64,000 nt of DNA from assembly GCF_003466125.1 (NCBI RefSeq), contig NZ_QSOC01000002.1:186001-250000 (forward strand), in the 5' to 3' direction. The position numbers and the translations under genes were made by a program. The notes under the pieces were generated by a model. The model ran no database searches. It worked only from the letters and a program-made list of their open reading frames with translations, and was not told where the DNA came from. Shown piece after piece: positions 20,337 to 29,699 of the stretch; within the stretch, counting starts at the first letter, position 1, and each line of letters starts with the position of its first letter. Source of the DNA: Collinsella sp. TM10-22 (lineage in GTDB: Bacteria > Actinomycetota > Coriobacteriia > Coriobacteriales > Coriobacteriaceae).

Positions 20337-20394
20337 GTCTCGATCTGCAACAGTAAACCCGGATTTTGGGCCACTAGATGTTACAGATCGAGAC
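20337..20394. repeat. Single 58 bp palindrome unit
   Basis: Arms at 20337-20352 (GTCTCGATCTGCAACA) and 20379-20394 flank a 26-base loop, one base longer than in the other units. The left arm carries a T-to-C change at position 12. It lies just downstream of the DUF559-like gene, between it and the amidohydrolase. Confidence 0.93.
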
Positions 20395-20435
20395 AAACTC
20401 GGCAGGAACAACCACATTCGCGTCAGTTGCACCCC

Positions 20436-21506
20436 TTAGCACCCATACCACTGGCGTCTCCATTCCTCAGCCAGATCGGCCCGCTGTTGAATTCCCGCCA
20501 GTCTCATCTTTTCAGCCAGTTTCCCCGGGTTCTTGAGTTCATCAAACGTAAACCGAAGCACCTTGTGCCCGAGCATCGTCAGATGAGACTCTCGCTGACG
20601 TTCTGCCACGAATGGGTCGATCGACTCCCGATCCCCACCATCCTGCAGGGTATACTTTCCCTTCCCGTCGAGCTCGCCGATGACACATGTCCCGTCCTCG
20701 AGCTTCCAGAAATAATCAACCCGAAACACCTGGCTCGGATCGAGCGGGTCGCGAAACTCCACCTGCAGCTCCGGAACCGGAAAGCCGTACGCAATAAAGA
20801 ACGCTCGGAACCGCGACTCGCCGCCGTTTTCGGACAGCCCGTCCGCATACGACGCGATCACCTGTGCCCTGCGATACCCTCGCCTGCCCTCGCAATCGGC
20901 GCGGAGGCGCTCGCACAAATCCCCACGTGATACACTTTTCGCCCGCAGTGCAGAATCGGCAATCGCCAACCCGTAGGAGAACGGCGCACGCAGCAAGCAA
21001 TCCTCCACCGTGCGCCAAAACGACGTCACCCGCACGCCATCAACACGCTCGAGCGTGCCCGCCACCTGTGGACGCAACAACCTGCACCCGCTGCTCAACG
21101 TCACTGAACAACCCGTCTTAACAAGAAAACGCGGCCCGAGCAGATCATTCGGCACCTCCAAACCCCACAAAAGTGCCGCGTCATAACCCCAAAACACCCA
21201 ATCTGGATGAAACTTCGCAAGCCCTTTGATGGTACGCAGCGCTCGCTCCGCCGGTGTCAACGTATCCCAATCATGTTGAAAACAGAACAGATACGACTCG
21301 GGTTCCGCGATATCGTCGGTTCCAACATGGCGTCGCAGCCACATGAGCTCGGCATTGTCATGCGTTGCGAGCAGTGCACCTTGCTCGGTCGCCTCCGTGA
21401 GCCGCGCGAGCATCCTGTTCCGTGCCAACGTGTTGCGAGTCGTATGCTTGTGTTTGAAAACGGTATTAGACACTTCCATCACCACCACGTCAGACAAATG
21501 GACCAT
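20436..21506 (-). CDS. AbiEi-like/DUF559-type PD-(D/E)XK domain protein
   Basis: This protein of about 356 residues has an N-terminal part resembling AbiEi-type winged-helix proteins of Actinobacteria (FWGYDAALLWGLEVP, RVTSFWRTVEDCLL, IADSALR). The C-terminal part resembles DUF559/Vsr-like nucleases: ESRFRAFF, then VDYFW, then GELDGKGKY, giving the E...D...ExK pattern of a PD-(D/E)XK site, and HLTMLGHKVLRFTFDEL. The ATG at 21506 has GGAGG eleven bases upstream. The gene is enclosed by a single palindrome at 20337 and a four-unit palindrome cluster at 21533, which begins 27 bases before the start codon. Activity is inferred only. Confidence 0.72.
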   Translation of the reverse strand: MVHLSDVVVMEVSNTVFKHKHTTRNTLARNRMLARLTEATEQGALLATHDNAELMWLRRHVGTDDIAEPESYLFCFQHDWDTLTPAERALRTIKGLAKFHPDWVFWGYDAALLWGLEVPNDLLGPRFLVKTGCSVTLSSGCRLLRPQVAGTLERVDGVRVTSFWRTVEDCLLRAPFSYGLAIADSALRAKSVSRGDLCERLRADCEGRRGYRRAQVIASYADGLSENGGESRFRAFFIAYGFPVPELQVEFRDPLDPSQVFRVDYFWKLEDGTCVIGELDGKGKYTLQDGGDRESIDPFVAERQRESHLTMLGHKVLRFTFDELKNPGKLAEKMRLAGIQQRADLAEEWRRQWYGC

Positions 21507-21532
21507 CGTCACCGTTGCCTCCGCTGACAAAT

Positions 21533-21829
21533 GTCTTGATCTGTAACAGGAAGACAGTCTTTGAGCCTCTAGTTGTTACAGATCGAGATTTTCAGTCGTG
21601 CGTCCAACCTTTGTCTCAATCTGTAACAGTAAGGTCGACTTTCAGCCTGTAGATGTTACAGATTGAGACATTCCCCCAGCCAGGTGCCAAACGTCTCGAT
21701 CTGTAACAGTTAGACGTTCTCCAGGCCCCTAAACGTTACAGATTTAGACAAACCAGCGGCGCCCAAGCATTCGTCTCGATCTGTAACAGGTAGACCGGTT
21801 TTTTGTCCCTAAACGTTACTGATCGAGAC
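21533..21829. repeat. Palindrome cluster C: four 57 bp units
   Basis: Units at 21533-21589, 21613-21669, 21693-21749 and 21773-21829 have 25-base loops and uniform 23-base gaps, so the repeat period is 80 bases exactly. The last two right arms begin CGTTAC instead of TGTTAC. The cluster fills the gap between a hypothetical gene and the DUF559-like gene, both on the minus strand. Confidence 0.96.
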
Positions 21830-21869
21830 ATAAAGACAGAGGGCAAGGCAGGCGACAGCTGCCCATCCC

Positions 21870-22577
21870 CTACTCCCACTCTTGCTCGTAGATGTTGAGG
21901 GACTTTACGTACCGCCCCTGGGCGCCCATGATGTCGCGGACCAGACGCAAGAAGAAGCTGATGCACGAGGTGTCAAAGCCGTCCTGCAGATCCTCGGGAT
22001 GCACCGCACCCGGCCCGTCGACCGCCGTGTCGTTCAGGCGCGCGATGTCATATAGGTAGAGCTGTCCCACCGCAAGCCAGACATCGTCAACGCACGCGAT
22101 GCGCACCGCGATCGCGCCGTCATTCCAATGCTCCTTTTGCACGATATGGGGATTGTAGACATCAAAGCGATGGTCGGTGCGTGTGTCCTTCAGCGCGACC
22201 ATGCCGGACGCAGGATCCTTATCCAAAATGCCAAAGCGAGAGAAGTACTGCGTGTCGCGCACCTGCTCGAGCCGCTTGAGCGAGGCTGGCAAAATCGATG
22301 CTGGCGGCTCATCCACATATAGCTCGAGCAGCGTCTCGCCATGGCGATAGGGGCGCTCAAACAGCAGCCAATCGGTAAACGCCATGTTGTAGGCCATGAT
22401 TTCGTTTTGAGAAGGTTCGGTGCAATAGCTGAGCCACGGATCGACAATGATCTCGAACTGTTCGCGCGCCGACTCCAAAAACTGGAACTTCCGCAGCATC
22501 CAAAAGTGAGCCATGTCGGCAATATCGTTGCCGACGGCTTCGGCCAGCTCTGCTCGGTCAAAAACTTGGTCAGTCAT
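21870..22577 (-). CDS. Hypothetical protein
   Basis: This 235-residue soluble acidic protein has GAGGAGG six bases before the ATG at 22577. It contains MAYNMAFTDWLLFERP, YVDEPPASILPASLKRLEQ and AVRIACVDDVWLAVGQLYLYD, but no catalytic motif or membrane segment was recognised. The composition is typical of coding sequence here. It is not obviously cotranscribed: the palindrome cluster C follows it and a 415-base gap precedes it. Confidence 0.7.
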   Translation of the reverse strand: MTDQVFDRAELAEAVGNDIADMAHFWMLRKFQFLESAREQFEIIVDPWLSYCTEPSQNEIMAYNMAFTDWLLFERPYRHGETLLELYVDEPPASILPASLKRLEQVRDTQYFSRFGILDKDPASGMVALKDTRTDHRFDVYNPHIVQKEHWNDGAIAVRIACVDDVWLAVGQLYLYDIARLNDTAVDGPGAVHPEDLQDGFDTSCISFFLRLVRDIMGAQGRYVKSLNIYEQEWE

Positions 22578-22898
22578 GGCATCCTCCTCAAACTGATGGA
22601 CCTCAATTTGAGCTTACGAGGAGGGCGAGCAACCGAGGCAAGCGCGGGCAAAATAGGCCTCCGGCTGCAAACCAGATGCTGACCAAACACTTGACGAAAA
22701 GCTTGACCGAATGAGCGCACCGCAAAGAAACCGCAGGTAGACATAGACAGCCAACCCGACCTTTTGAGCCAGATGCCCGCAGCCACCACAGAAACAACAG
22801 GTGACCACAGCCCAAAAAGTCGACAAATGAACACCCGTACGTCGACAAACGAGCAAATCGCTCGCAAATCCGCAAGGAGTGTCCCCGAATGCCGACAG

Positions 22899-22960
22899 AA
22901 AAGGAACGTCCCCAACTGCCGGCACTTAGGGACGTTCCTTTTGTGCCGGCAGTTGGGGAC
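22899..22960. repeat. GGGACGTTCC-type palindrome with two alternative pairings
   Basis: GTCCCCAACTGCCGGCAC (22908-22925) pairs perfectly with 22943-22960. AAAAGGAACGTCCC (22899-22912) can instead pair with GGGACGTTCCTTTT (22929-22942). The two structures exclude each other. The wider gap 22578-22992 holds no gene I can support; the short open frames in it have no homology. A GTCGACAAA direct repeat occurs near 22820 and 22843. Confidence 0.8.
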
Positions 22961-22992
22961 AGCCCTTGTTGATTCGATTGTGGGCGACTACC

Positions 22993-24474
22993 TTACAGCT
23001 CCAGCGCGTCTGCAACTTCGGCAGCACAGGCCAGGGCGTCGGCCATGGCGTTCACCACGAGCGAGCTGCCGTTGCGGGCGTCGCCGGCAACAAACACCGG
23101 CGCGGCATCCGCAGCAACGCCATCCACGCGAGCTGCACGATGCGAACCCTCGGCAGCCATTACGGGCAGAGGTCGCCCGGCCGTGGCAACAGGCACGCCG
23201 ACAGCTTCGAACACGCTGTGCTCCGGACCCGTAAAGCCGCAGGCGATGAGCACCAGCTGCGCCGGCACCTCGTGCTCGGAGCCCGCGATGTGCTCGGGCT
23301 TTCCCGCCGACCAATCCAGATCGACCACGCGCAGGCCCGCAGCCGCACCCTTCTTGTCCAGCAGCACCTCGAGCGTATCCACGCCCCAGGCACGCATCTC
23401 GCCACCCATCGCAGCGATAGCCTCCTGCTGGCCGTAGTCGGTCTTCTTAACGTTGGGCCACTGCGGCCAGGGGTTGCTCGCCGCGCGCTTATCGGGCGCG
23501 GCCGGCAAAAACTCAAACTGGCGCACACTGCGCGCACCCTGGCGCACGGCGGTACCCACGCAGTCGTTGCCGGTATCGCCGCCGCCAATGACCACGACGT
23601 CCAGACCGCGAGCGTCCACCGCGAGCTCGCCACCATCGAGCAGCGAGACGGTCGAAGCCGTCAGGTAGTCCACGGCATACACCACGCCGGGCACTTCGAT
23701 GTTCGCAGCCGAAAGCCCGCGCGGGGCACGGGCACCAGCAGCCACCACGACAGCGTCAAAGCCATCGAGCTTGGCTGCCACCGCAGGGTCCGTCACATCG
23801 GCGCTCAGCTCAAACACAATGCCCAACTCACGCATGAGCGCCACGCGACGCTCGACCACGGACTTCTCGAGCTTCATGTTGGGAATGCCATACATGAGCA
23901 GACCGCCCGGGCGGTCATCGCGCTCAAACACCGTCACACGGGCGCCGCGACGCGCAAGCTCCCATGCAGCCACCAGACCAGCCGGTCCAGAACCAACCAC
24001 GGCGACCGTGGGCGCATCCTCCCCCGCCGGCTCAAAGCGTCGCGGACCGCCGTTGGCCCACTCATGGTCGCTAATCGCGCGCTCGTTATCGTGAATCGTC
24101 GTGGGCTGGCCGTCGACCGAACCCAGGTTGCACGCGGCCTCGCACAGCGCCGGGCACACGCGGCTCGTGAACTCGGGCATGGGCGAGGTGAGTGACAGAC
24201 GCTCGGCAGCCTCGTTCCAGCGGCCGCGATACACTAGCTCGTTCCACTCGGGAATCAGATTGTGCAGTGGGCAGCCACTCGGACGCGCCTTGCCAAAGCT
24301 CGCGCCCATCTGACAAAACGCCACACCGCACATCATGCAGCGGCTCGCTTGGGCGCGACGCGCATCGTCGTCGAACTCCACGTACAGCGGATCGAAATCA
24401 TGGCTGCGCTCCTCCACGGGGCGAAGCTCGTGGGTCACGCGATCGATATCAAGAAAAGCACCGGGCTTACCCAT
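22993..24474 (-). CDS. gltD: Glutamate synthase small subunit (NADPH)
   Basis: This 493-residue protein has the N-terminal Cys-rich Fe-S region (CMMCGVAFCQ, CPLHN, CPALCEAACN). The first FAD/NAD dinucleotide fold is VAVVGSGPAGLVAAWELARRG, and a second NADPH fold is VVVIGGGDTGNDC. FVAGDARNGSSLVV is the C-terminal FAD motif. It passes electrons from NADPH to the large subunit. It starts five bases after the gltB stop, with GGAGG in the overlap, so the two are translated together. Confidence 0.96.
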   Translation of the reverse strand: MGKPGAFLDIDRVTHELRPVEERSHDFDPLYVEFDDDARRAQASRCMMCGVAFCQMGASFGKARPSGCPLHNLIPEWNELVYRGRWNEAAERLSLTSPMPEFTSRVCPALCEAACNLGSVDGQPTTIHDNERAISDHEWANGGPRRFEPAGEDAPTVAVVGSGPAGLVAAWELARRGARVTVFERDDRPGGLLMYGIPNMKLEKSVVERRVALMRELGIVFELSADVTDPAVAAKLDGFDAVVVAAGARAPRGLSAANIEVPGVVYAVDYLTASTVSLLDGGELAVDARGLDVVVIGGGDTGNDCVGTAVRQGARSVRQFEFLPAAPDKRAASNPWPQWPNVKKTDYGQQEAIAAMGGEMRAWGVDTLEVLLDKKGAAAGLRVVDLDWSAGKPEHIAGSEHEVPAQLVLIACGFTGPEHSVFEAVGVPVATAGRPLPVMAAEGSHRAARVDGVAADAAPVFVAGDARNGSSLVVNAMADALACAAEVADALEL

Positions 24475-24479
24475 GGCAC

Positions 24480-27400
24480 TTACGCCTCCTTCTTGGTCGA
24501 AGCAACAGAGCTGGCAGCCACGGACGCAGCGCCCGCAGCATCGCCCGCAGCATCGAAGCGAGCAACATCCGCGGCACTCGCGCGACCGGTCACGATGTCA
24601 AACGCCAGCTCCTCGGCCTGAGCATGCGTCTTCCCGGCAGCCTCGCCCGCGGCGACAATCGCCAGCACGCGCTCGTACTCGGTCGGAATGACCTTCACAA
24701 AATGCTTGCTCATCGTCTCAAAGCTGTAGAGCAGCTTGATGCCGCGCGGACTCTGCGTCGCGTCCACGTGCTCCTGGATGAGCGCGCGAATCTGCGCCAG
24801 CTCGCCGGCCGTCGGGGCCTTGAGCTCAACGCTCTCGTGGTTCACACGGGCATCGAGCGTGCCGTACTGGTCAAAGACATAGGCCACGCCACCTGTCATG
24901 CCGGCGGCGAAGTTCTGCCCGACCTCGCCCAGGATGAGCGCCAGGCCGCCCGTCATGTACTCGCAGCCGTGGTTGCCGCAGCCCTCGACCACCACAGTAG
25001 CACCGGAGTTGCGCACGCCAAAGCGCTGGCCGGCCAGACCGTTAATGAAGCCGCGGCCGCTCGTAGCGCCAAAGAACGCAACGTTGCCCACGATGATGTT
25101 CTCGTCGAACTTGAAGGTCGCATGCGGGTTGGGGCGCACCGACACCTCGCCGCCCGAAAGGCCCTTGCCAAAGTAGTCATTGGCGTCACCGCACACGTTG
25201 AGCGTAATGCCGCGCGGCAGGAACGCGCCAAAGCTCTGACCAGCCGATCCATCGCAATCGATGGTGATGGAGCCGGCGGGCAGGCCCTCGGGATGCGCCT
25301 TGGTCACCGCGTTGCCCAGAATGGTGCCAACGCAGCGGTTGACGTTTGCGATATCGGCGCGGAAGCGAATCGGACGCAGGTGCGCACGAGCATCGGCCGT
25401 GTAGGGCACAAACAGCGTGGAGTCGAGCGTCTTGTCGAGCTCACTGTCGGCAGCCATCTGCGGCAGGAAGTGACGACCGTCGGCACCCGGAATGTGGGCA
25501 CCGAACTCGCAGGTCGCGCTCGCCAGCACGGGCGACAGATCGAGCAGGTTGGCCTTGCGGTTGCCCGGGACCTCGATCTGGCGCAGGCACTCGGGATGGC
25601 CGACCATCTCGTCGACGGTGCGGAAGCCCAGGCTCGCCATGACCTCGCGCAGCTGCTCGGCAACAAAGAGCATAAAGTGCTCGACGTGCTCGGGCTTGCC
25701 GCGGAAGCCACGACGCAGGCGGCAGTTTTGCGTGGCGATGCCGGCCGGGCAGGTATCCTGCTGGCAGTCGCGCTGCATGAGGCAGCCCATCGAGATGAGC
25801 GGCATGGTCGCAAAACCAAACTCCTCGGCACCCAGCAAGCAGGCGACGGCGACATCGGTGCCGTCCATGAGTTTGCCGTCGGCCTCGAGCACCACGCGCG
25901 AGCGCAGGCCGTTTTGCAGCAGCGTCTGCTGGGCCTCGGCAAGGCCAAGCTCCAGCGGCAGACCCGCATGCCAGATAGAGTCGCGCGCAGCGGCACCCGA
26001 GCCGCCATTGTGGCCGCTGATCAAGATCTTGTCGGCAGCACCCTTGGCCACACCGGTGGCGATGGTACCGACGCCGGCCTCGCTGACCAGCTTGACCGAC
26101 ACGCGCGCGCCGGGGTTGGCGTTCTTAAGGTCAAAGATCAGCTCTGCCAGGTCCTCGATGGAGTAGATGTCGTGGTGCGGCGGAGGCGAGATCAGGCCGA
26201 TGCCGGGCGTGGACTGACGGACCTCGGCGATCCAGGGATAGACCTTCTTGCCGGGCAGGTGGCCGCCCTCTCCGGGCTTGGCGCCCTGGGCCATCTTAAT
26301 TTGAATCTCGAAGGCACTGCACAGGTAGCGGCTCGTCACGCCAAAGCGCGCACTTGCCACCTGCTTGATCGCGGAGTTCTTGGAGTCGCCGTTGGCCAGC
26401 GGGGTCTCGCGACGCGGATCCTCGCCACCCTCGCCCGAGTTGGAGCGGCCGTGCAGGCGGTTCATGGCAATGGCCATGCACTCGTGTGCCTCTTTGCTGA
26501 TGGAACCGTACGACATGGCGCCGGTGTTAAAGCGGCGGACGATGTTGAGCGCGGGCTCCACCTCGTCGAGCGAAATCGGCGTGCGGCCGCTGGCATTAAA
26601 GTCGAGCAGGTCGCGTAGGCGCACGGCACGACCGGTGCGGTGCAGGCGGGCGCTGTACTCCTTAAAGGTGTCGTAGCTGTCCTCACGGCAGGCGGTCTGC
26701 AGCAGGTAGACGGCCTGAGGGTCGATCAGGTGATCCTCACCACCGAACGGGCGCCACTTGGTCAGGCCCAGTGTGGGCAGCTGATCGGGAGCCGGGCTCT
26801 TAAGGATGGCAAGCGCGGCATCATAGCGCTCATTCTGCTCGCGCTCGACGTCCTCGACACCCATACCGCCCACACGGCTCACCGTGCCGGCGAAATACGC
26901 GTTGACGAACTCCGGCGTAAAGCCCACGGCCTCGAAGATTTGCGCGGAATGATAGCTCTGCACCGTGGAGATGCCCATCTTGGACATGATGGAGACGATG
27001 CCGGCGGTCGCAGCCTTGTTGTAATTGGCGATGCCCTGCTCGGCCGTCATGTCCAGGTCGCCGCGTGCCGCCAGATCGCGGATGCACACATGTGCGTTGT
27101 ACGGATAGATGCCGCTCGCGGAGTAGCCCACCAGTGCCGCAAAGTCGTGCGGAGACACGGCATCGCCGCACTCCACCACGATGTCGGCAAAGGTGCGCAC
27201 GCCGGCGCGGATCAGGTGGTTGTGCACGCAGCCCACGGCGAGCAGCGACGGCACGGGCACCTCGCCCGCAGCGGCACGATCACTCAGCACCACGATGTTC
27301 ACGCCGTCGCGGACCGCAGCCTCAACGTCCTCGGCAAGCTGCTTGAGCGCAGCCTGCAGTGCGCCCTCGCCGGCGTCGCGGCGGTAGACGGCACGGAAGC

Positions 27401-29177
27401 GGCGAGTCTTAAAGCCCACGCGGTCGATGGCGCAGATGCGGTCAAACTCCTCCTCGCTCAGCAGCGGACGCTCCAGGCGCACCAGCTGACAGGCCGTACG
27501 GGAGTCCTCGAGCAGGTTGCCGTGGTTGCCCAGGTAGAGCGTGGTCGAGGTGACCATATGCTCGCGCAGGGCGTCGATGGGTGGGTTCGTGACCTGAGCG
27601 AATAGTTGATAGAAGTAGTCAAAGAACGAGCGCGTCTTCTTGGACAGGCAGGCCAGCGGCGCATCGATACCCATTGAGGCGAGCGGCGCCTTGCCCTGCT
27701 GGGCCATGGGGCGCACGACCTCGTCAACATCATCCCAGTGATACCCGAGCTTGGCCATGCGCACGGCGGCGGGCACCTCGGCGTCCTCGGCGGGCGCGGG
27801 CGCGGCGGGCTTGTCGAGTGCGTCGACGGTCAGCGTCTCCTCGTCGATCCAGTCGCGATAGGGCTTTTCCTTGGCGTAACGGGCGCGCAGCTCGTCGTTG
27901 TAGATGACGCGGCCGCGGGCAAAATCGACCTCGAGCATCTGGCCCGGTCCCAGACAGCCGCTCGTCAGGATGTTCTCGGGGCTCACCTCGATGGTGCCCA
28001 CCTCGCTCGCCAGCATAAAGCGGCCGTCGCGCGTCACGTAGTAGCGGGCGGGGCGCAGGCCGTTGCGGTCGAGGGCGGCACCCAGCGTGCGACCGTCGGT
28101 AAAGGCGATGGCGGCCGGGCCGTCCCAGGGCTCCATGAGCATGGACTGGTAGGCGTCGTAGGCGCGACGTTCCTCGCTCAGGCTGTCGTTGTGGTCCCAC
28201 GGCTCGGGCAACAGCATGGATGCGGCACGCGTAAGCGGGCGACCGTTCATAACCAAAAACTCGAGAACGTTGTCCAGAATCGCGGAGTCGGAACCCTCGC
28301 GGTTGATGATGGGCATCACGCGCTCAAGATCGTGCTGCAGCACGGGGCTGTACAGGTTGGGCTCGCGGGCGCGAATCCAGTTGACGTTGCCCTTAAGGGT
28401 GTTGATCTCGCCGTTGTGAATGATAAAACGGTTGGGGTGCGCACGCTCCCAGCTGGGCGTGGTGTTGGTGGAGTAGCGCGAGTGGACGAGCGCCACAGCC
28501 GTTTTGACGGCGGCATCGTTGAGGTCGATGAAGAAGCGACGCATCTGCGTGGCGACCAGCATGCCCTTGTACACGATGGTGCGCGAGCTCATGGAGCACA
28601 CGTAGAAGATCTTGTCACGCAGAGCGAACTCAGCGTCGGCCTTCTTCTCGATGGTACGGCGGCACACGTACAGGCGGCGCTCGAAGGCATCGCCGGCGGG
28701 CGTGTCGTCCGGACGGCGCAGGAAGGCCTGCAAGATAGTAGGCATGCAGGCGCGGGCCGTCTCGCCCAGGTCGTGCGGGTCGACCGGTACCTCGCGCCAA
28801 AAGAGCAGCGGCACGCCGGCCTCGGCGCAGCCCTCCTCAAACACGCGGCGGGCATCCTCTACGCCCTTGTCGTCCTGCGGGAAGAACAGCATGGCCACGC
28901 CATAGTCGCCCTCTGTCGGCAGAATCTGGCCGCACTTTTGGGCCTCTTTTCGAAAAAAGTGATGCGGAACCTGGAACAGGATGCCGGCACCGTCGCCGGT
29001 GTTCTTCTCGAGTCCCGTGCCGCCGCGGTGCTCCAAGTTAACCAAAATGGACAGCGCGTCGTCCAGAATCTGGTGATGGCGCTCGCCGTTGATATCGGCA
29101 AGCGCGCCGATGCCGCATGCATCGTGGTCGAATTCGGGGCGATAAAGGCCCTGCTGCTGAGCGGAATCTGCCTGCAT
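24480..29177 (-). CDS. gltB: Glutamate synthase large subunit
   Basis: This 1565-residue protein starts at 29177 after GGGGAGGA. The N-terminal class II glutaminase domain begins after a short propeptide with Cys21 (HDACGIG) as nucleophile. The central domain, FMN/synthase barrel (GHNGGSGAA, GAEEFGFAT), 3Fe-4S site (CLMQRDCQQDTCPAGIATQ) and C-terminal beta-helix (GxxxG-rich repeats) follow in order. It converts glutamine and 2-oxoglutarate to two glutamates. With gltD it makes the complete enzyme; citrate synthase at 60949 may feed 2-oxoglutarate supply. Confidence 0.97.
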   Translation of the reverse strand: MQADSAQQQGLYRPEFDHDACGIGALADINGERHHQILDDALSILVNLEHRGGTGLEKNTGDGAGILFQVPHHFFRKEAQKCGQILPTEGDYGVAMLFFPQDDKGVEDARRVFEEGCAEAGVPLLFWREVPVDPHDLGETARACMPTILQAFLRRPDDTPAGDAFERRLYVCRRTIEKKADAEFALRDKIFYVCSMSSRTIVYKGMLVATQMRRFFIDLNDAAVKTAVALVHSRYSTNTTPSWERAHPNRFIIHNGEINTLKGNVNWIRAREPNLYSPVLQHDLERVMPIINREGSDSAILDNVLEFLVMNGRPLTRAASMLLPEPWDHNDSLSEERRAYDAYQSMLMEPWDGPAAIAFTDGRTLGAALDRNGLRPARYYVTRDGRFMLASEVGTIEVSPENILTSGCLGPGQMLEVDFARGRVIYNDELRARYAKEKPYRDWIDEETLTVDALDKPAAPAPAEDAEVPAAVRMAKLGYHWDDVDEVVRPMAQQGKAPLASMGIDAPLACLSKKTRSFFDYFYQLFAQVTNPPIDALREHMVTSTTLYLGNHGNLLEDSRTACQLVRLERPLLSEEEFDRICAIDRVGFKTRRFRAVYRRDAGEGALQAALKQLAEDVEAAVRDGVNIVVLSDRAAAGEVPVPSLLAVGCVHNHLIRAGVRTFADIVVECGDAVSPHDFAALVGYSASGIYPYNAHVCIRDLAARGDLDMTAEQGIANYNKAATAGIVSIMSKMGISTVQSYHSAQIFEAVGFTPEFVNAYFAGTVSRVGGMGVEDVEREQNERYDAALAILKSPAPDQLPTLGLTKWRPFGGEDHLIDPQAVYLLQTACREDSYDTFKEYSARLHRTGRAVRLRDLLDFNASGRTPISLDEVEPALNIVRRFNTGAMSYGSISKEAHECMAIAMNRLHGRSNSGEGGEDPRRETPLANGDSKNSAIKQVASARFGVTSRYLCSAFEIQIKMAQGAKPGEGGHLPGKKVYPWIAEVRQSTPGIGLISPPPHHDIYSIEDLAELIFDLKNANPGARVSVKLVSEAGVGTIATGVAKGAADKILISGHNGGSGAAARDSIWHAGLPLELGLAEAQQTLLQNGLRSRVVLEADGKLMDGTDVAVACLLGAEEFGFATMPLISMGCLMQRDCQQDTCPAGIATQNCRLRRGFRGKPEHVEHFMLFVAEQLREVMASLGFRTVDEMVGHPECLRQIEVPGNRKANLLDLSPVLASATCEFGAHIPGADGRHFLPQMAADSELDKTLDSTLFVPYTADARAHLRPIRFRADIANVNRCVGTILGNAVTKAHPEGLPAGSITIDCDGSAGQSFGAFLPRGITLNVCGDANDYFGKGLSGGEVSVRPNPHATFKFDENIIVGNVAFFGATSGRGFINGLAGQRFGVRNSGATVVVEGCGNHGCEYMTGGLALILGEVGQNFAAGMTGGVAYVFDQYGTLDARVNHESVELKAPTAGELAQIRALIQEHVDATQSPRGIKLLYSFETMSKHFVKVIPTEYERVLAIVAAGEAAGKTHAQAEELAFDIVTGRASAADVARFDAAGDAAGAASVAASSVASTKKEA

Positions 29178-29360
29178 CGCGATCCTCCCCTAGATATAAG
29201 ACAGTCAGTTGAATAGGCATACTAGGAGCATCGCCGGCCCGCTGTGTTTCCCGCCCGTTTCGAAACAATCGCGTAACGCACGCCCTACGAGTGGACACCG
29301 CCGACCTCAAGGGCGACAACAAGGGCCCCAAGTTCGGCCTGTAAGCTCACCGCTTCAAAC

Positions 29361-29577
29361 ATCTCAATCTGTAACAGGAAGACCCAATTTCGACGACTTA
29401 CTGTTACAGATTGAGATGTTTTCGAGAGACAATTCCGAACATCTCAATCTGTAACACGAAGGGCCGGCTTTGGCGGTCAGCTGTTACAGGTCGAGATTTT
29501 CCATAGGACCATTTCTTCCTGTCTCGATCTGTAACACCTAGGCCCAATTTCCATCCCCAGTTGTTACAGATCAAGAC
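29361..29577. repeat. Palindrome cluster D: three 57 bp units
   Basis: Units at 29361-29417, 29441-29497 and 29521-29577 have 25-base loops and 23-base gaps. The first unit starts and ends ATCTC...GAGAT, a matching change on both arms that keeps the stem perfect. The cluster lies between the divergent gltB and Nramp genes. The adjoining 29200-29345 stretch holds a short open tail ending KGPKFGL and TAA that may be a gene remnant. Confidence 0.95.
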
Positions 29578-29634
29578 ATTTCGGCAGCCCCCTTTCACTA
29601 TCCTATTCAAATACGGCAATTTTGTTAGTCTTTG

Positions 29635-29663
29635 TTAACTTTCGAGCCTAAAACGGGTATACT
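29635..29663 (+). promoter_or_regulatory. Promoter of the Nramp transporter gene
   Basis: TTAACT (-35, 29635-29640) and TATACT (-10, 29658-29663) are 17 bases apart and about 36 bases before the ATG. Confidence 0.65.
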
Positions 29664-29699
29664 TTGTGGCGTCAAACAAACGGCACGCAGGAGCGCGCC

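Noticed and set aside
22603..22925. Small minus-strand open frames in the gap before gltD
   Set aside because: Overlapping frames with no ribosome site, low coding character and no homology; the stretch holds a palindrome.
24192..26618. Plus-strand 808-codon open frame opposite gltB
   Set aside because: No homology or ribosome site; gltB motifs are unambiguous on the minus strand.
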